From Patiria miniata (taxonomy: Eukaryota > Echinodermata > Asteroidea > Valvatida > Asterinidae), in NCBI RefSeq assembly GCF_015706575.1, contig NW_024037059.1, forward strand, positions 27,166,129 to 27,230,128: a stretch of DNA of 64,000 nt. Direction: 5' to 3'. Each line of letters opens with the position of its first letter. The stretch's first letter is position 1. This document shows positions 44,437 to 58,000 of this stretch, in pieces. Both the position numbers and the translations under genes were made by a program. The notes beneath the pieces are model-generated. The model was not told the DNA's origin. It saw only the letters and a program-made list of their open reading frames with translations, and did no database searches.

Positions 44437-45456
44437 GAATTATGATTAACGAAATAGAATGGTGGAAGAGCCCTGTTTTGAATTCAGTAACTTCTCTGAA
44501 GGAAAATTTTTTTCGTTTTTTTTCTTGAACTGGAAATTGGAAATCATGATTTTTATCAAATGAAAATTCAGACAAAATAATTTGATACCTCAGGAATCTG
44601 AATGCGCATGCTGCTGGTACCCAGTAGCTGGTGTCCGAGAGTAGATGCATGTCTTTAGCAAGCGGAAATCCTCAACTGCTGCTACCTACAAGATAGGCAC
44701 AACAAAAATAATCGGACAATCATATGTGTTTTAGTTTACCAGCATTTCTTTTTTGAAGCAGTGTCCAAAATTGTCTACGAAATAGAATGGTAATGTTAGA
44801 AGTTTAGAACATTCTCTCCAAAATCTATCAACTTCTAGTAAAATTTACAGTTTTAGTAATTTGCTCTTCATGTAATTTGATAGCCAGTGTCACAATCGGT
44901 ACTCAAACTCACTACCTTCTGAGTAATAGTGTAGAAATCTTAGAACTGAACCACCAAACTTGCCAGTTAATAAATTTTTGTTTTTGTTTTTTTAACTTTT
45001 TTTTGTGTGTAGTTTTTGTTTTGGGTGGGGGAGGGGGTGGTCAAATAAGGTTTTTTTTACACAAAGAAAGAATATATGTTCACCAAAGATTGTAGAATAA
45101 GTTAAGTAAAAGTCAAGTCTGTCACGAGCCAATGTGGCCCATCAGGCCGGCGTTTATCTCCGGTTTCAGTAGCACGAAACCACTGAGAATATTTCTATCC
45201 CCCTGGATAGGATGCTTGTCAATCGCAGGTTTACTCCCCAGGTAATGCTAAAGATTGTAAAATGTGTAGCACAAATTAACACATCCATATTCTCATATTC
45301 ATGAAAGCTGCTGAGTTCGGGTGATTTTTTGTAAAATCTGCGATTAATGGTCAGAAATATCTGACAAGAATGTATCATACAATCAAACTCAGCTCAACAC
45401 TCAAAAGCTTGTCAAGAAGTGCAACCATTTCTACCATAGTACTGCTACCTAAAATA
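44437..45456. other. intergenic stretch, no gene seen
   Basis: AT-rich with a T/G-rich run at 44970-45060. No gene or defined element recognised. Confidence 0.4.
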
Positions 45457-45959
45457 CAGGGCGAATAAAAAAAAAAGGATACTCAAATGGCAGGACCAAT
45501 TTTTTAATGAAGTTCTGCATGTAGCACTTTCAAAATCTAGGATATGAAAGCCCAATTAATAAGCTTTCCTTTAGTATAAGAATCATTCAAATCACTCATG
45601 TAGTTTTCAAGTTACGGAATTTTAAACACAAACACCGTTTCAAAGCTCTGTCCACGTATCACAAAAAAAGGTAAGTGTTCTTTCAGCAAAACGAACAATT
45701 CACATAGGGATGTGTGTGAATTGTTTTCGTTTTGCTGAAAGAACACTTACCTTTTTTGAGATCCAAGGACAGAACTAAAAAACGGTGTTGTGTTTAAAAT
45801 TCTGTAACTTGAAAAGTACATGAGTGATTTGAATGACTCTTATACTAAAAGAAAGATTATGAATTCGGCTTTCATATCCTATATTTTGAAAGTGCTACTT
45901 CAATAAAAAATGGTCCTAACATTTGGGGGTTTTATTTTTTTTTTTTTTTACTCACCCTG
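45457..45959. mobile_element. fold-back MITE, 503 bp
   Basis: Ends CAGGGCGAATAAAAAAAAAA and the inverse of TTTTTTTTTTTACTCACCCTG. Arms of about 240 bases are inverted throughout (AAAGGTAAGTGTTCTTTCAG / CTGAAAGAACACTTACCTTT; AGCAAAACGAACAATTCACA / GTGTGAATTGTTTTCGTTTTGC) around a tiny loop at about 45712. Non-coding. Confidence 0.88.
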
Positions 45960-46159
45960 TTAAAAAAAATTACTATATTGCAAACCTAGAAATCCATATC
46001 GATATTTTACTGTTACACATAACAACCTAAAAAAGAAATTAAAAAAAAAGTTATTTTTCTTAAACCTGAGGTCAAGCTTTCTGAATATTGTCTCTCTTTA
46101 CACCAACGACATTGAAGAAAACCCTATAAAAGAAATATGAACTAAAGAGTTGGCACAAC

Positions 46160-46372
46160 TTCAAGTACTGGGCTGATTCAACAAGTTGTGTGGGGCCAAA
46201 CTGTCAATTTTGGGGATTATGTTTTTTTGTGTAAGCCTAGAAGAAAAGGCTCAAAGCATGGTTTTCAAGTACTGGACTGATTCAAAAAGTTGCGTGTGGC
46301 CAACCTTTCAATTTTGGGGATTATGTTTTTTTTGTGTAAGCCTAGAAAAAAAAATCTCAAAGCATGGTTTTC
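46160..46372. repeat. two-copy tandem duplication, 106-bp period
   Basis: TCAAGTACTGG..CTGATTCAA and TCAATTTTGGGGATTATGTT..AAGCATGGTTT occur twice with about ten differences. Confidence 0.88.
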
Positions 46373-47188
46373 AAAGCACATTTCTTTTCAAATGGACCCA
46401 AAGAAAGCAATACTCAACTTAGTAGACAACAGGATTGAACAGACGTACCAAAAAGAAAGGAATGACTGGACTGGGAGGTTATTTATTGAAAATGGCCCAG
46501 GCGGAACATTTCACACACAAAAATGAAGCGAAAGCCTCAAATCCGACAATCAAAAGCAGTTGACATTCGCAGCATACAAGCACAAAAGACGGCTGGAGTA
46601 TGATTTATGAACTTTTCATTGTGAGGAAAGGAGGCAGGAATAAAAGGCAGACAAAATATATACCCCCCAAAAAATGAACCGTATGAGAAAAATATAAATC
46701 TGTTGCAGCTGCTCTTGACAACCTTGTTTTTTCTCAGTTTTTCTTTCAGCTCGAGCACGGGCATTTTATGGCCGGCTTCCACCATAAATGCTCGGCGTTG
46801 CTCATTCAGCAAACATGCATCAGTGAATCCAAGCACATTAAACTTCTCTCTTTACCTCCGGAATCGGAGGCAGAGAGGAGGACGATGTGAGAGCGGGCCA
46901 TCTGTATATTGTGTTACGTACGATTTGGCACCGGTCCAGAATTGGAGAGCAGCGAACTGTTAATTAAGTTGCTCTCCCCGTGCCATTTCCGATTTTCACC
47001 CGAAAATTTAGCGGTCCTTTTTAATACTTCCATTTTCTAGCTATTGAAAACCAACAAATTCTGCCGACTTTCAGTTATGGAATCATTACTTAAATCTCAT
47101 ATTAATTGTAACCCAACATACAACCCAAAATGAAAGCCTTTTTAAGAAAGATGCAGACACCAACAAAAATGTATTTGTTGTTTTTGAA
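46373..47188. other. intergenic stretch, no gene seen
   Basis: 46690-46990 is repeat-free and of mixed composition; no similarity recognised. Confidence 0.35.
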
Positions 47189-47597
47189 ATGCAACAACTC
47201 CACAACCTCTTTTGGCACAAATGCAACAACTCCACAACCTCTTTTCGCACAAATACAACAACTCCACAACCTCTCTTCGCACAAATGCAACAACTCCACA
47301 ACCTCTTTTCACACAAATGCAACAACTCATCAACCTCTTTTCACACAAATGCAACGACTTTAACAACCTCTTTTAGCACAAATGCAACAACTCCACAAGA
47401 TCTTTACACACAAATGCAACAACTCTACAACCTCTTTTGGCACTAATGCAACAACTCCACAACCTCTTTTTTTTGCACAAATGCAACAACTCCACAACCT
47501 CATTTGGCACAAATGCAACAACTCCACAACCTCTGTTGGCACAAATGCAACAACTCCACAACCTCCTTTGGCACAAATGCAACAACTCCACAACCCA
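47189..47597. repeat. 31-32 bp minisatellite
   Basis: About 13 units of GCAACAACTCCACAACCTC + TTTTGGCACAAAT. Period varies between 31 and 32 and units are contiguous, with no unique spacers. All frames are open for long stretches because the unit lacks stops; the apparent proteins are artefacts. Confidence 0.95.
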
Positions 47598-50439
47598 CAT
47601 CTCTTTCAGGTCTCTTAAAGTGATTTTGGCATCGTGGACAAACACGAATCATCATCATCAGGACAGACCTTGGGGAAGACCTGGCTAACAGACCCATGAC
47701 TGACAGCAAGCATCAAATGCATTAACATTCCAAAATTCCAACCAGACTAAGAGGGGGAAAACTTGTCCCACTTTTTTTTTTTTTTTTTTTAAAGTCTGGT
47801 GGCAGACGGCATAGCTCTGTCACAAGAGATGAAACCAGACCTGGATACGCATCCGCATCCGGCACGCGTGATTGCTAAATTACTGACGGCAGATGGGTAA
47901 AGAGACAGGTCAGAAATTGGCACAAGAATGGGAGGAGGAGGAAGAATTCAATTTAAAATGTTTTAAACTGACAACCAGTATCTTGCCAAATACAAAATTT
48001 AAGAAGCTGGACGATTTAAAGATATTTTTTTGCTGGACCTGAAGGGTTGGCTATTGTCTTCTGACTAACTGACTGACTCCCTCACTGACTGAATTGCTAT
48101 TGAATGACTAAATAATGACCTAAACTGACAAGTTTGGGTTTACTGTTTTTCTTTTTTTTTCTTTTTTTTTTGAGAAAACAAATGCAGGAACCAAAAACTG
48201 GGGGGAAATCGGTGAGAAAAACAGTAGAAAACAAGGCCAAGCCAAGTGATCAATGACCTTTGGAATAAAACGAAAGAGAATTTTGGAAGATGATTGCTGT
48301 TGTCTAAGAGCTGTCATAACTGAGAAATGATCCCCGTATCTTCAGAAGATTACATCGTCCCTCGGGGAGCAAAGCATCTGGATTAAGACCAAGATTTTCT
48401 TTAACAGCAGCTAGGGGGATGCAGCTGCTTACACGACTCAAACACACACCTGAGAGCTGTAATTCACTCATTTGTTTTTGGTGTAACAGGCTCCAAATTA
48501 TGTGCTACGGCTTCCGTAAGAAGAAGATTTCTGTGGGGAAAACAAAAAATGCGGAGTGCCGAATATCCAGAGTCCAAAACGACAAAACAGTCATACTGAT
48601 TCACTCTTTTATTTCCTAACTGGCATGCATGATACTTTCCTCTTTGTCTGTTTAGTTTTTTCTTTCTTAACTCTTAAAGGACGAATGAAAACTTGCCTGA
48701 TTCAAGATTTGCAGGAAACAAGGAACAGACATGGGTACAAATATTATTTCCTCCTATTTTCCATGTGTAAAGGTTGTCCATTAAAAAAAGGGGTTTTATT
48801 CTTAATTGGTTTAATTCTAAAATCTTTTTTTTTTCCATATATGTGCATGACATTTTAGCCAGTGAGTAGTAGGGCCTACACTATAAAATGATACTTTACT
48901 TGACTGTGCCCTTATTATGAAGTCAGTGGGCACATTGTCATGGTCATTCAACTTTTGTTCAACATAAATATTCACATTTTAGTGGGAACAAACTTCATAT
49001 AAATAGTAAGAATATGGGATTTCAGTGTTCCCTTCCTCACCCCCTCCCTCCTCCCCCGAAAAAAAATCCATTTAATAAGAAAATGGTGTACATCCTAATG
49101 ATCCCATGTAGAGTACCCCTACTCTCTCATCATGCCCTAGAGTCCCTCACGAATTAGCAACAGCTTGATGAACTCCCGCACCCACTGCAATCACAGACAC
49201 CTGCGTTGTACTCGCTTGCTCCCTTCCATTCATGCCCCTCTTCCTCCCCCCCCCCAAAAAAAAACATTTCAGCTGTTTCTACACCCCCATTTGCATGAAT
49301 AAACACAAAAATATGTACATGTACATCAAATCTAAAATAAAACTATCACAACAGTCTGTCTAGGAGGTCCTCCAAACTGAAACAAGTCATGTGCACAAAA
49401 AAAGCTGACCAGGGTGATGCAAATTATCTCACTGTGATTTGTTTCTGCACCTGTTTGTTTGGGTTTATTGCAGGGTGGATTTAGTGACTAGCTGGCTATT
49501 CAACTCTTTTGGTTTAAACGCTATATGGGTTTTTTTGTTTCGCAGGTGCTATGTACAATTATCCCAACAATTTGCAGTCAACGCACTTCACCAGAATAAC
49601 AAGCAATAACAGGGAGACAAGATGAAGTGGTATACATACATATACAACTGCAAGGTACTTTCAAAATTTGAGGAGTTGGGTCTAATTGAAGAAAATCCCA
49701 GTCAAAATCCCTTTTCTAAAACTGTACCATTTGCAACAAATCAACATACCTTGGAAATTCCTAGTTTGTGAGTAAAATCCATATATCTATTTTGTGAAAA
49801 CCTTGTGGAGACATATTCATCTATAGAAATTGCCCTGTGGACACAGTGACCGTTTTAGCCGATTTTTGGCTAATTTTGACGGATTTTTTGTTAAAAAACG
49901 AGTTTGACAAAAAATTTGACAGAATTGATTTTTTTGGCAGATTTCTGGCAGAACTCTGCAAAAATGGTTATTTGACAGAAAAACATAGCAAATTTGAAAA
50001 AAAGGTAGATTTGTTTAAAAAAGCTTCAATCTTTTAAACAAACCCTAGCAAAATAGGACAGGTTGCCTTGTCTATGTGCTGACATTCACTGGGAATCGGA
50101 TTTCGTCGTGATGCAACCTCGTTTTGACTGAAATTTATGCCATTTCATAACACCTTTATATGACTATATTAAGGCAATACTACAACATCTGCATGTGATT
50201 TTAAGTGTTTATAGTGTATTTCGCGTAATTCATGGGAATTTGGCAGATTTTTGATAAATGTGACAGATTTTTGAAGTGCATTGAGCAGAATTTGGCCATG
50301 ACCTTACGGTCACCCTGCCTGTGGAGACCTATACAATCTTTTGTTCCCTATTGTGTGCATGTCTCCAGAGGGCACGGTGTATCAGATCGCACCCCACATC
50401 CCCCCACCCAACCCCTCATCTTGTGAACCCATGTCTACC
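47598..50439. other. intergenic stretch, no gene seen
   Basis: AT-rich with T runs at 47770 and 48150 and C runs at 49240. 48360-48520 and 47830-47940 are more complex. A run of TTTGACAGA / TTTTTGGCAGATTT motifs at 49860-50280 is a loose repeat. No exon recognised. Confidence 0.4.
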
Positions 50440-50620
50440 AATGTGGTAGTCAAGTCCATCACAAATCAACCACAAATCAATCATGCGTCATTCAGTCCCA
50501 AGTCAAGTCACAAGATATTCAAATGAAATTGTACAAAAGGCATAACTTTCTTACTGTTCATCCCCTGTTACTTATGACCACATTTGTTACCGGAATTTTG
50601 TGATAGACTCGACTTCATAA
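50440..50620. repeat. CACAAGTC-rich repeat, copy 3
   Basis: CAAGTCCATCACAAATCAAC, CCCAAGTCAAGTCACAAG, then CCCCTGTTACTTATGACC, matching 35945-36280 in order. Confidence 0.55.
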
Positions 50621-51622
50621 CTGATGTCTACCACCATAATATGCACAATGAAAAATGGCATTTTTATTGATTAAAAAATTCAGGATGAAACCTCAAGATT
50701 TTTACTGCAAAGACTTGGTTTTCATTTTAAAAGTTTGAAAAGTTTTAACCCATAAGTGTAAAGGATGCATCAGTCTGGATTGACACTGTGAGAAGAATAT
50801 TTCACTTGGGTTATGGATCAACTAAACTGGAACAGGCTGGGAGGGGGTGCTAGTGCACAAAGACAATTAAGTAATGCTTAAATCTTGTGGAAACATCGTT
50901 AAACAAGTAAGGAATGCCTTTTCCTGAATATGAGACTTTGGGTAACACATGCAGGAACATATGAAACCAATTTTTTTCCCCCGGAAACGGGGTGTGTGTT
51001 TTGGGGCTGCCTGTCAGATGGCATTCATTTGGCATGATTTCTAAATGATTTCTTCATGTGCAAGGGGGCAAGGGAAACAGACGTGGTCAGTTTAAGCTTT
51101 CGTTTTAAGACTAAAGTCATTAGTAACAACAGGTGGCATGATTGGTTGTTACTTTTTCCAGTCTCTCTTGGAAATTGGGGATGTAGAAATTACTGTTGGG
51201 ATTTGGAATTGTCTGAGATGATACTAACTTTCATGTGTTAAACACATACTCTGTACAACTTTTGACAACTCTTTGAAATACCTTTAAGAAAGGGTCTATG
51301 CACAGACACAGGTACTAAACAGCTTGTGGTACCTAGAAGTCAAAGGATGGATGGGGAGAAGTCATTCGCTATCTGTGCCCCTAGACTATGGAATGACCTC
51401 CCATCAACCATAGAGAAAGGACACATCAACCATCCAATTCACACCGCACCAGCACTGCTGCATTCTACGCCACATTTTTAGTACTACTCGCATGAGAAAC
51501 ATACCATAAACATAGCCAGAGGGCTGTTTCACAAAACATGAAGTAAAATTGTTGAACAAAATTGTTGGACATTTATAATTTTTGACTGGTTTTGACATTT
51601 GGACCAAAAGGTATTTATGAAT

Positions 51623-51770
51623 GGGAATAAGTATGTGCTTGGCTGGTATTAAACAAGTACGTTTAAATCCAGCTAGGGGCCTGGTCGCTGATATACATGT
51701 ATCCACGTCCAGACTCCTAGCCGGTTTTAAACTTACTTGTTTAAAACCGGCCAAGCACATATTTATTCCC
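51623..51770. mobile_element. MITE, GGGAATAA family, copy 2
   Basis: Ends GGGAATAAGTATGTGCTTGG and the inverse of CCAAGCACATATTTATTCCC; the inner blocks GGTATTAAACAAGTA and TACTTGTTTAAAACCGG are also inverted. Confidence 0.82.
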
Positions 51771-53784
51771 TTAGTAATTTATTCCTAATGTAAACTTTTG
51801 TGAGTAATTTTGGATTAAGTCTGTTTGTACTCCCTAAATGACGCCATGACCTTTTTACACTGCATAGCAATTCAATAAGCTTGCAACAGACAGTACACTT
51901 CCAAAAAAGTACATATGCTGCTGTTACTATTGCTGGATCAAGGGGGGTGGGGAAGGATGATTATCATGCTAATTCTACAAGAAGGAAATCCCAGGGTTTT
52001 CTAATTCCCAGGGACTTCAAGGTTGATGCTTTTATTTTTGTTTTGTTTTCATCGTTTCAGGTTCCTTGTTTGACAGTGATCAAAACAACTGAACAAGCTT
52101 TATCTCAACTAAAAACATTTCCTTTTGATGCAAGAAAAACAACAACTAATCTTTCACAGAGGTTGTAGATAGCGGTTCTGTTCTCAGACCAAATGGCGTC
52201 AGATAATTATAATCCATAAAGTGGGGCCTTTGTTTTGACACTGCAATTGAGTTCCCTTTTCCCCTTCATCATAAAAACTAAATTGATAAGAAAACTTCTA
52301 AGTACTGCAAACAGTGGAAGTGATCTTACCTTAGCTTGATATGAAATAAAACTGCAGTACTAAATTTCTTGATAGATGTTACAAATATTCAGACGCATAG
52401 GGCCTATTCAGCTTCTCAACACATTCACCAATCTTTGGAACCGCCATTTAAAAAAAAAATATTCTACACTTGTTTTTTACACAAACTTATGAGCTTTTTA
52501 ACCTTTTAGAAATTTGTGTAAAGTTGTCCGCAAAATGATATTTAGGAAGCAGACTGGATGAAAATAAGGTCATAGTAAATTAGATGCACAATAATCAACT
52601 GTTTAATCGCAAATAGTTTTACAGTTTAAACGGATTTTGTGACGAAATTCAGTTCTTGTAAAAGCCCATGGCACTCTGCAACACACACACACAAATGTAC
52701 GGCAAATAATTTCAGGACACATGCTGATTGATTAGAATGAGACAACCTCCCGCATTAAACATCGTATTCCCTTCAAGCCTTGCAAGATTTACAAGCCGTC
52801 CCCATCTCAAACAGTACCGCAGGAAGGTCCAGGGGCCGGAAAATGCAAACTATGTAACGGCGAGACGAACACCATCAAAACGACAAATCATGAGAAACGA
52901 CAGTTTGATTTGACGCTTGATGGTCCTTTGATACCTGCCCACATCAGGTGAGGCAACACTGAGTGGTTTACAATGGCCCAGGTATCGTAGGCATCAAGCG
53001 ATTAATGTGCGATCATAAAAATCTGGTTAAAGTCTATAAAGATGTGGCAGAGCAGTCTTGTTTAAACCTCCTCGGCCCAACTTTGATAGCGACAGAAGTA
53101 ACGACCATCTGTCCAACTTACAGACCATTTCAAAGACGCTTAAATGGGCATTTCTGCAATTTTGGTTTGATTTTTTGTTTTCAGAAGGGAGAGGTGATCT
53201 TCAAGAAAAAAATGTAAAGACATTATTGCTCTCTGTAAATTTTTACACTTTTATTTGTTTCTCTTCCAGCACTTTCACTGCCATCAACTGCAATGATTTT
53301 TTTTGTACCAGGACATTTCCAAGACTACTAATTGCAATCTCTAAAGTTCTACATTACAGTTATAAATGCTACAGAAATAACCTTTTACAACCCACTCTGA
53401 CAATAATCTTGTTTTTCGTTTTTCCATCAAAAGACAAAAGCAGGTGACTGGTAGGCAGGGCTGGCTTTCAATCTCCCACAGTCAAAGCATAGCTGTATCA
53501 GGTTTCATAACAACCACAACCAAACAATTACAGCCAGTCAATCCTGCTTTATGAACGTAGAGGGCACTCAACTGTTAAAAACAGTCACCTGATTTGACTG
53601 CTGGGCTGGCCTTGTTGAAAATTGCCAGCCAGAGAGGGAGGGTTAATATAATAGCGCATGTTCCAAGCCTACTTCCCTATCTTCCCTTCGCATGAGTGAT
53701 TTTGGCGTGGTCAAACCAGACAAACCGCGCCGCGATCTTTTTGCAATGCTCCCTTACTCAGATACCCATCTTCTTTTTTTTTTT
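51771..53784. other. intergenic stretch, no gene seen
   Basis: 52730-52990 is GC-richer and complex (CCGCATTAAACATCGTATTC) and could be regulatory. 53440-53640 resembles 17215-17470 (GGCAAGTGGTAGGCA / AGCAGGTGACTGGTAGGCAG; CAGTCAAAGCATAGCTGTAT), so it is a further dispersed repeat. Confidence 0.45.
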
Positions 53785-53970
53785 AAGGTTGAACAAAGAA
53801 ATTGACTGGAGCGGGGTTTGAACCTGCGACCTCCAGATTACCGTTCCGGTGCTCTACCAACTAAGCTATTCAGCCCTATGTTGGCGGCTCCTTATTTTAG
53901 TCAATGTCTTTGTTCAAGAGGCGCTAGTCAGAAGCCATCAACCTGTATCCATGTAGCCAGGGACCACACC
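53785..53970 (-). mobile_element. SINE family 1, minus copy, near full length
   Basis: GTTGAACAAAGAAATTGACT, B-box inverse GGGGTTTGAACC, A-box inverse with a few changes, then TTTGTTCAAGAGGCGCTAG. Confidence 0.87.
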
Positions 53971-53972
53971 CA

Positions 53973-54040
53973 AAGGTTGAACACAGAAATTGACTGGAGC
54001 GGGGTTCGAACCTGCAACCTCCGGATTAATGTTCTGGAGG
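53973..54040 (-). mobile_element. SINE family 1, minus fragment
   Basis: A second tail and B-box piece (GGTTGAACACAGAAATTGAC; GGGGTTCGAACC) directly behind the previous copy, cut off before the A box. Confidence 0.75.
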
Positions 54041-54326
54041 TCGCAGACAGACAGCATTGCAAAAGGAAGTACCTAAAGACAAGAACTGCGACCTCAGTTA
54101 GGATGCATCACTTGCAGGCAGGACACACGTTCACTCAATACTCTTTCGACCAAGAGGGTTACCAACATGTGAGCAAGACTCGAATTCATGTGTGCAATAT
54201 TCACACGAGCGTGGTTCCACCTAAAGTAACAAGGCTTCCAATATTGTCTAATTTGGCGCATCTAATAAGATTGTTATATGAACTGAGAGTGAGTGGTTTA
54301 TCCATTGAGAAATACATAAAGTATTA

Positions 54327-54767
54327 GGCCCAAAAAAAATAGTCTCTGGTTTCTGGTCTGCGCACGCGTCGCTGTAGCCATGCGAGTCGGCAAAATTAAA
54401 AAGTTTTTTTTTCAATGTAACATGATGTCTCAAAACCGCCAAACTCACTGGTTTGATTGGGATCCTGCTGCTGCACAAGTTTAATTAGTGCAATACCGGT
54501 ATGTAAGGGAGCAGACTAATGACCAGCCTGGCAGCTCGTGCACAATGTCGATGTCGCTGTATGGTCTGGCGTTACTGTTTTCTCTGATTTTTGTCTAGAC
54601 TAGACTTTTTCATATTTACCAAAGAATGTTTGTGCCGGTCGAGATCGTAAGTGGGTGCAGAATTCAGACCTCAAGCTCCACCTCAAGCTCCAGAGGGGAA
54701 AAAAAACCCACGTCGCCGCACCACTTTTGGGGTAAGCTCCATACCAGAAACCGGAGACTTTTTTTTT
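54327..54767. mobile_element. PIF/Harbinger-like MITE, inverted copy
   Basis: TTA|GGCC at left (54324-54330), then AGTCTCTGGTTTCTGGTCTG; the right end CCAGAAACCGGAGACTTTTT lacks the final GGCC. Inverted relative to 23667-23992. It lies 40 bases from the donor of FAM120B exon 3. Confidence 0.75.
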
Positions 54768-54806
54768 ACAAGAAGAAGAAGCTAGTAAATGAAACCATTC
54801 ACTCAC

Positions 54807-55013
54807 ATTTCTGTCGCAGAGTTGCTCAACTGAAGCCCCATCCTGGCTCATGAGGTACTTGGCGTGGAACAGCTCACCGTCAAAGAAGCGCCACGGCATC
54901 AAGTCAGCCATGTCTAGAGGCCGGCCACAGGCCGCATTGACAGAGCAGACTAGTGACACACCCCTCATGAAAAGGCTGGCCAGGTGGACACCCCTGGGGT
55001 CGACTCTGTCTAC
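54807..55013 (-). CDS. FAM120B: FAM120B-like exon 3
   Basis: 69 codons, VDRVDPRGVHLASLFMRGVS to VEQLCDRN. Acceptor CCCTCACCAG, donor GTGAGTGA. Without splicing the frame would run about 68 more codons into the adjoining MITE. Confidence 0.9.
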
Positions 55014-58000
55014 CTGGTGAGGGTAAAACATTGGAGTCAAAGTTCCAGCCAGACAGGTGTTTTTTTTTATATTTTTGCTTTTTTTTTTTTTTTTTTTTTT
55101 TTTTTAGGGGGAGGGTTTTTTTTTTGGGGGGGGGGGCCTTGGGGGGGGATTTTTGGTTTAAAAAATATCAATCAAGCACTGTAACAGGTATTCAGGCATC
55201 ACTCTAAGAGCCAAATGGTGGATGTGCCCAACAAATAAACAAAACAAAATTTGTCCACTTTTTCGACATTTTAAACAGTTTAAAAAAATTAAAATATTCA
55301 TTTGATTGACTATTCACACATTTAATACACTTCTTCCAGCTTGCAAATTAGTTTTCTTTGGCAAAACAAAACATTTGATATTAATAATAATAATCATAAT
55401 ACGTGTAAAGGTACCACTAAGGAGAGACGTTATCGTTATTTCTTCGCACGATGGGAGACATCGGTCATTAGGGAGACATTTTCATGTCTCCCTAATGTCA
55501 CAGCCCCCCTTTAGAGGCACAATTTTATCGTCGCAATTAGGTTATATTTGTTGCTTGTGGTCTAATTAGTAAACAGAAATTTGTGGAAAAAGGACAAGGG
55601 AATATTGGGTTAGGGCACATTTAAGTTTGAAAAATTTTGTGCACAAGTCTATGGGGATGTCTCCCAAATGTCCAATCCAGGGTAATTTTAATAATAATAG
55701 TAATACTGTAATACTGTATGGATTTCTAAAGCACACATATCAACCTAACAGGTTCTCAATTACCCCTGCTCAACAGGCCAATGAAGACAAGCCAAAACAC
55801 ACAATCATCTCTGCCCTCACAGGTACCCATTTACTCCTGGGTGGGGAGAAGCAATGAGTGACAAGGTGTCTTATCCAAGGGCGCCCCCACCGCAACACCC
55901 AGGCTGGACTCGAACCCACAACCTGCAGAATTGCCCAGAAAATCATGAGTTCAATGCCCCAGACCATGAGCCCAAAGCCTCCACATGTCACAATTGCCAC
56001 CCATTCCACCATGGGTGGCGCAGGGCCTAAAACGCTCGTCTCTCACCCCTCTGGCCCGGGTTCGATTCCCGGCTCGGGTCAAATATGAGTAGAGTTTTCA
56101 CTGATTCTCCATGTTTTTCTCCAGGTTCTCCAATTTCCTCCCTCTGCAAAAATTGACACTTTTGATCTGGTGTGCTTCGTGTTCAGACATGGGTTGCATG
56201 GTGGCTGCCTAGGATGCCTTTACATATACATGCCTTCGGCTCTACCACGTTGTAGCTGCGTCCTTCGGAATTCAGCTCCTGCTGCGAAAAAGGACAATAC
56301 CCCCCCCCCACACCCAATTAATTAATTACTTTATTTATTTATTCATTTACAGTTGGACTCACCCTGAGCTTCATCACACTTGCCATGTAGTGCGTCGTCA
56401 GGCACACGGCCTGGGCTAAGAAGGCATCCACGTCAGTCTCTCGAAGGAATCTAGGCGCGGTGTGTTTCTCAAAGTATTGCAGAACAACGCATAAGAGCCG
56501 AAAGTGTGCTGGGATGCGCTGGAGTTGGGCAGGGTCTAGGTCACAATGCATACAGGCTAGGAAGGTCTCAAACTTCAAGGACCGCACCTCAGCTTGTGGT
56601 CCTAGCCACAGGGCCTCCAGTCGTGGTGTGCCTCCTGAAGATGAGATTTACACAAAAAAAGTTTCAATTCTTTTCCATTTCTTGCCAACAGGGGTGTGAG
56701 TGACCACTGATCAAAATAGCTGAAAACAGCTGGAAAAGGTGTAAAAAAGCTGAACTTTGGAAATCTCCTATACTGTTGTACACAGCAAGTGAGGGAAAAA
56801 AAGCTGAAATCCCCCCCCCCCCAAAAGCTGAAATCTGCTTTAAAGCTGAGATTTCACACCCCTGTGCCAAGTATGTTGAGTGGAAGTGGATAGATTGAGA
56901 TTTTTAAGTAAATCTATATATTTTTTTCCAAAATTTATTAAACATCAGTAATTTAGATCTGGCAATAAATTTCAAACATTCCAAAAATTGCAAGTGTTTT
57001 TTTTTTTTAAGTTTCATGTATTTATGACTTTACTCTAAGCAAACCTTGTCTGTCATTTTTGTTTAAAACAAAGTGTATTTTGTTTCTTTCAAACAAATCT
57101 GCATACCTATATTTTGTTGATGGAGAGGTTCATTTGAACAGAAAAATCCTCAATCATCAAGTTTGAATTACAAAATACAATGGAAATGCAGTACAGATCA
57201 CAGTGCATTAGAGTATGAATGTTAATAAGGCCAAGAAAAAGATGTTAATGTTTCCTATTACACTGGGGAAAAAACGGACGGTGGGTGGATAGGTAAAATA
57301 CCCTTTATTTTTCTCCTCTAAATTTTTTAATTTGGTCGACTGATTTTTTTTTTTATGTGAATCAACTATTCAATGCAAGGCTTCACTGCACAGAGCAGCA
57401 AGACTGTTTACAAAAACTACAATACAAATTGCAAAACATGCAGGACGGTGTTTGCAAAAACTACTGTGGGAGTGGAACAATAAGTTTATATTTTTATGTT
57501 TCAAATAAAAAAGATTTAAGTACTGCATGAAAACACTTCTCCTGAAGAAAACACACCTGGCATATCCAACGGCTCGGCTTCCGTTATCTCAGGCTCCACC
57601 GCAAGGGTGCGGCCAGGCTGGGCAACCCACTCCCTCACTGCATTCACACCAACCACTAATCTAGAGGTCACCGGACTTGAGCTGGCTGGATTCTTGTCGA
57701 TTGTATCTGGAAAGGATGAGCTCGTAGCAGGGGCACTGGCTTGAGGAACGCTCACATCCTCCTGTAACCCACCCCCCAGGAGTAGTCCATACAGTTTCTT
57801 CCTAATTGGCTCGAAAAGTGGACCCGCTGAGGGCATAGTAGAGTCTGTGCAGTCCTCAATTGCTGGACCCCTCTGGTAGAGGTGATGGGAGAACAAGTTG
57901 TCTATTCTTGCAGGGATTTCAGCGTTCAAATGAGCCCTTCTTATGGCTTGAAATACCTGTTGTGAGGAAGCACTGCCATCCTGTGATGTTGGCCGGTCTT

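Noticed and set aside
47189..47597. CRISPR-like regular repeats
   Set aside because: Units are contiguous with no unique spacers, and the DNA is eukaryotic.
47086..47688. Overlapping frames with CCICAKRGCGVV or CNNSTTS repeats
   Set aside because: Translations of the 31-32 bp minisatellite; open in many frames because the unit lacks stops.
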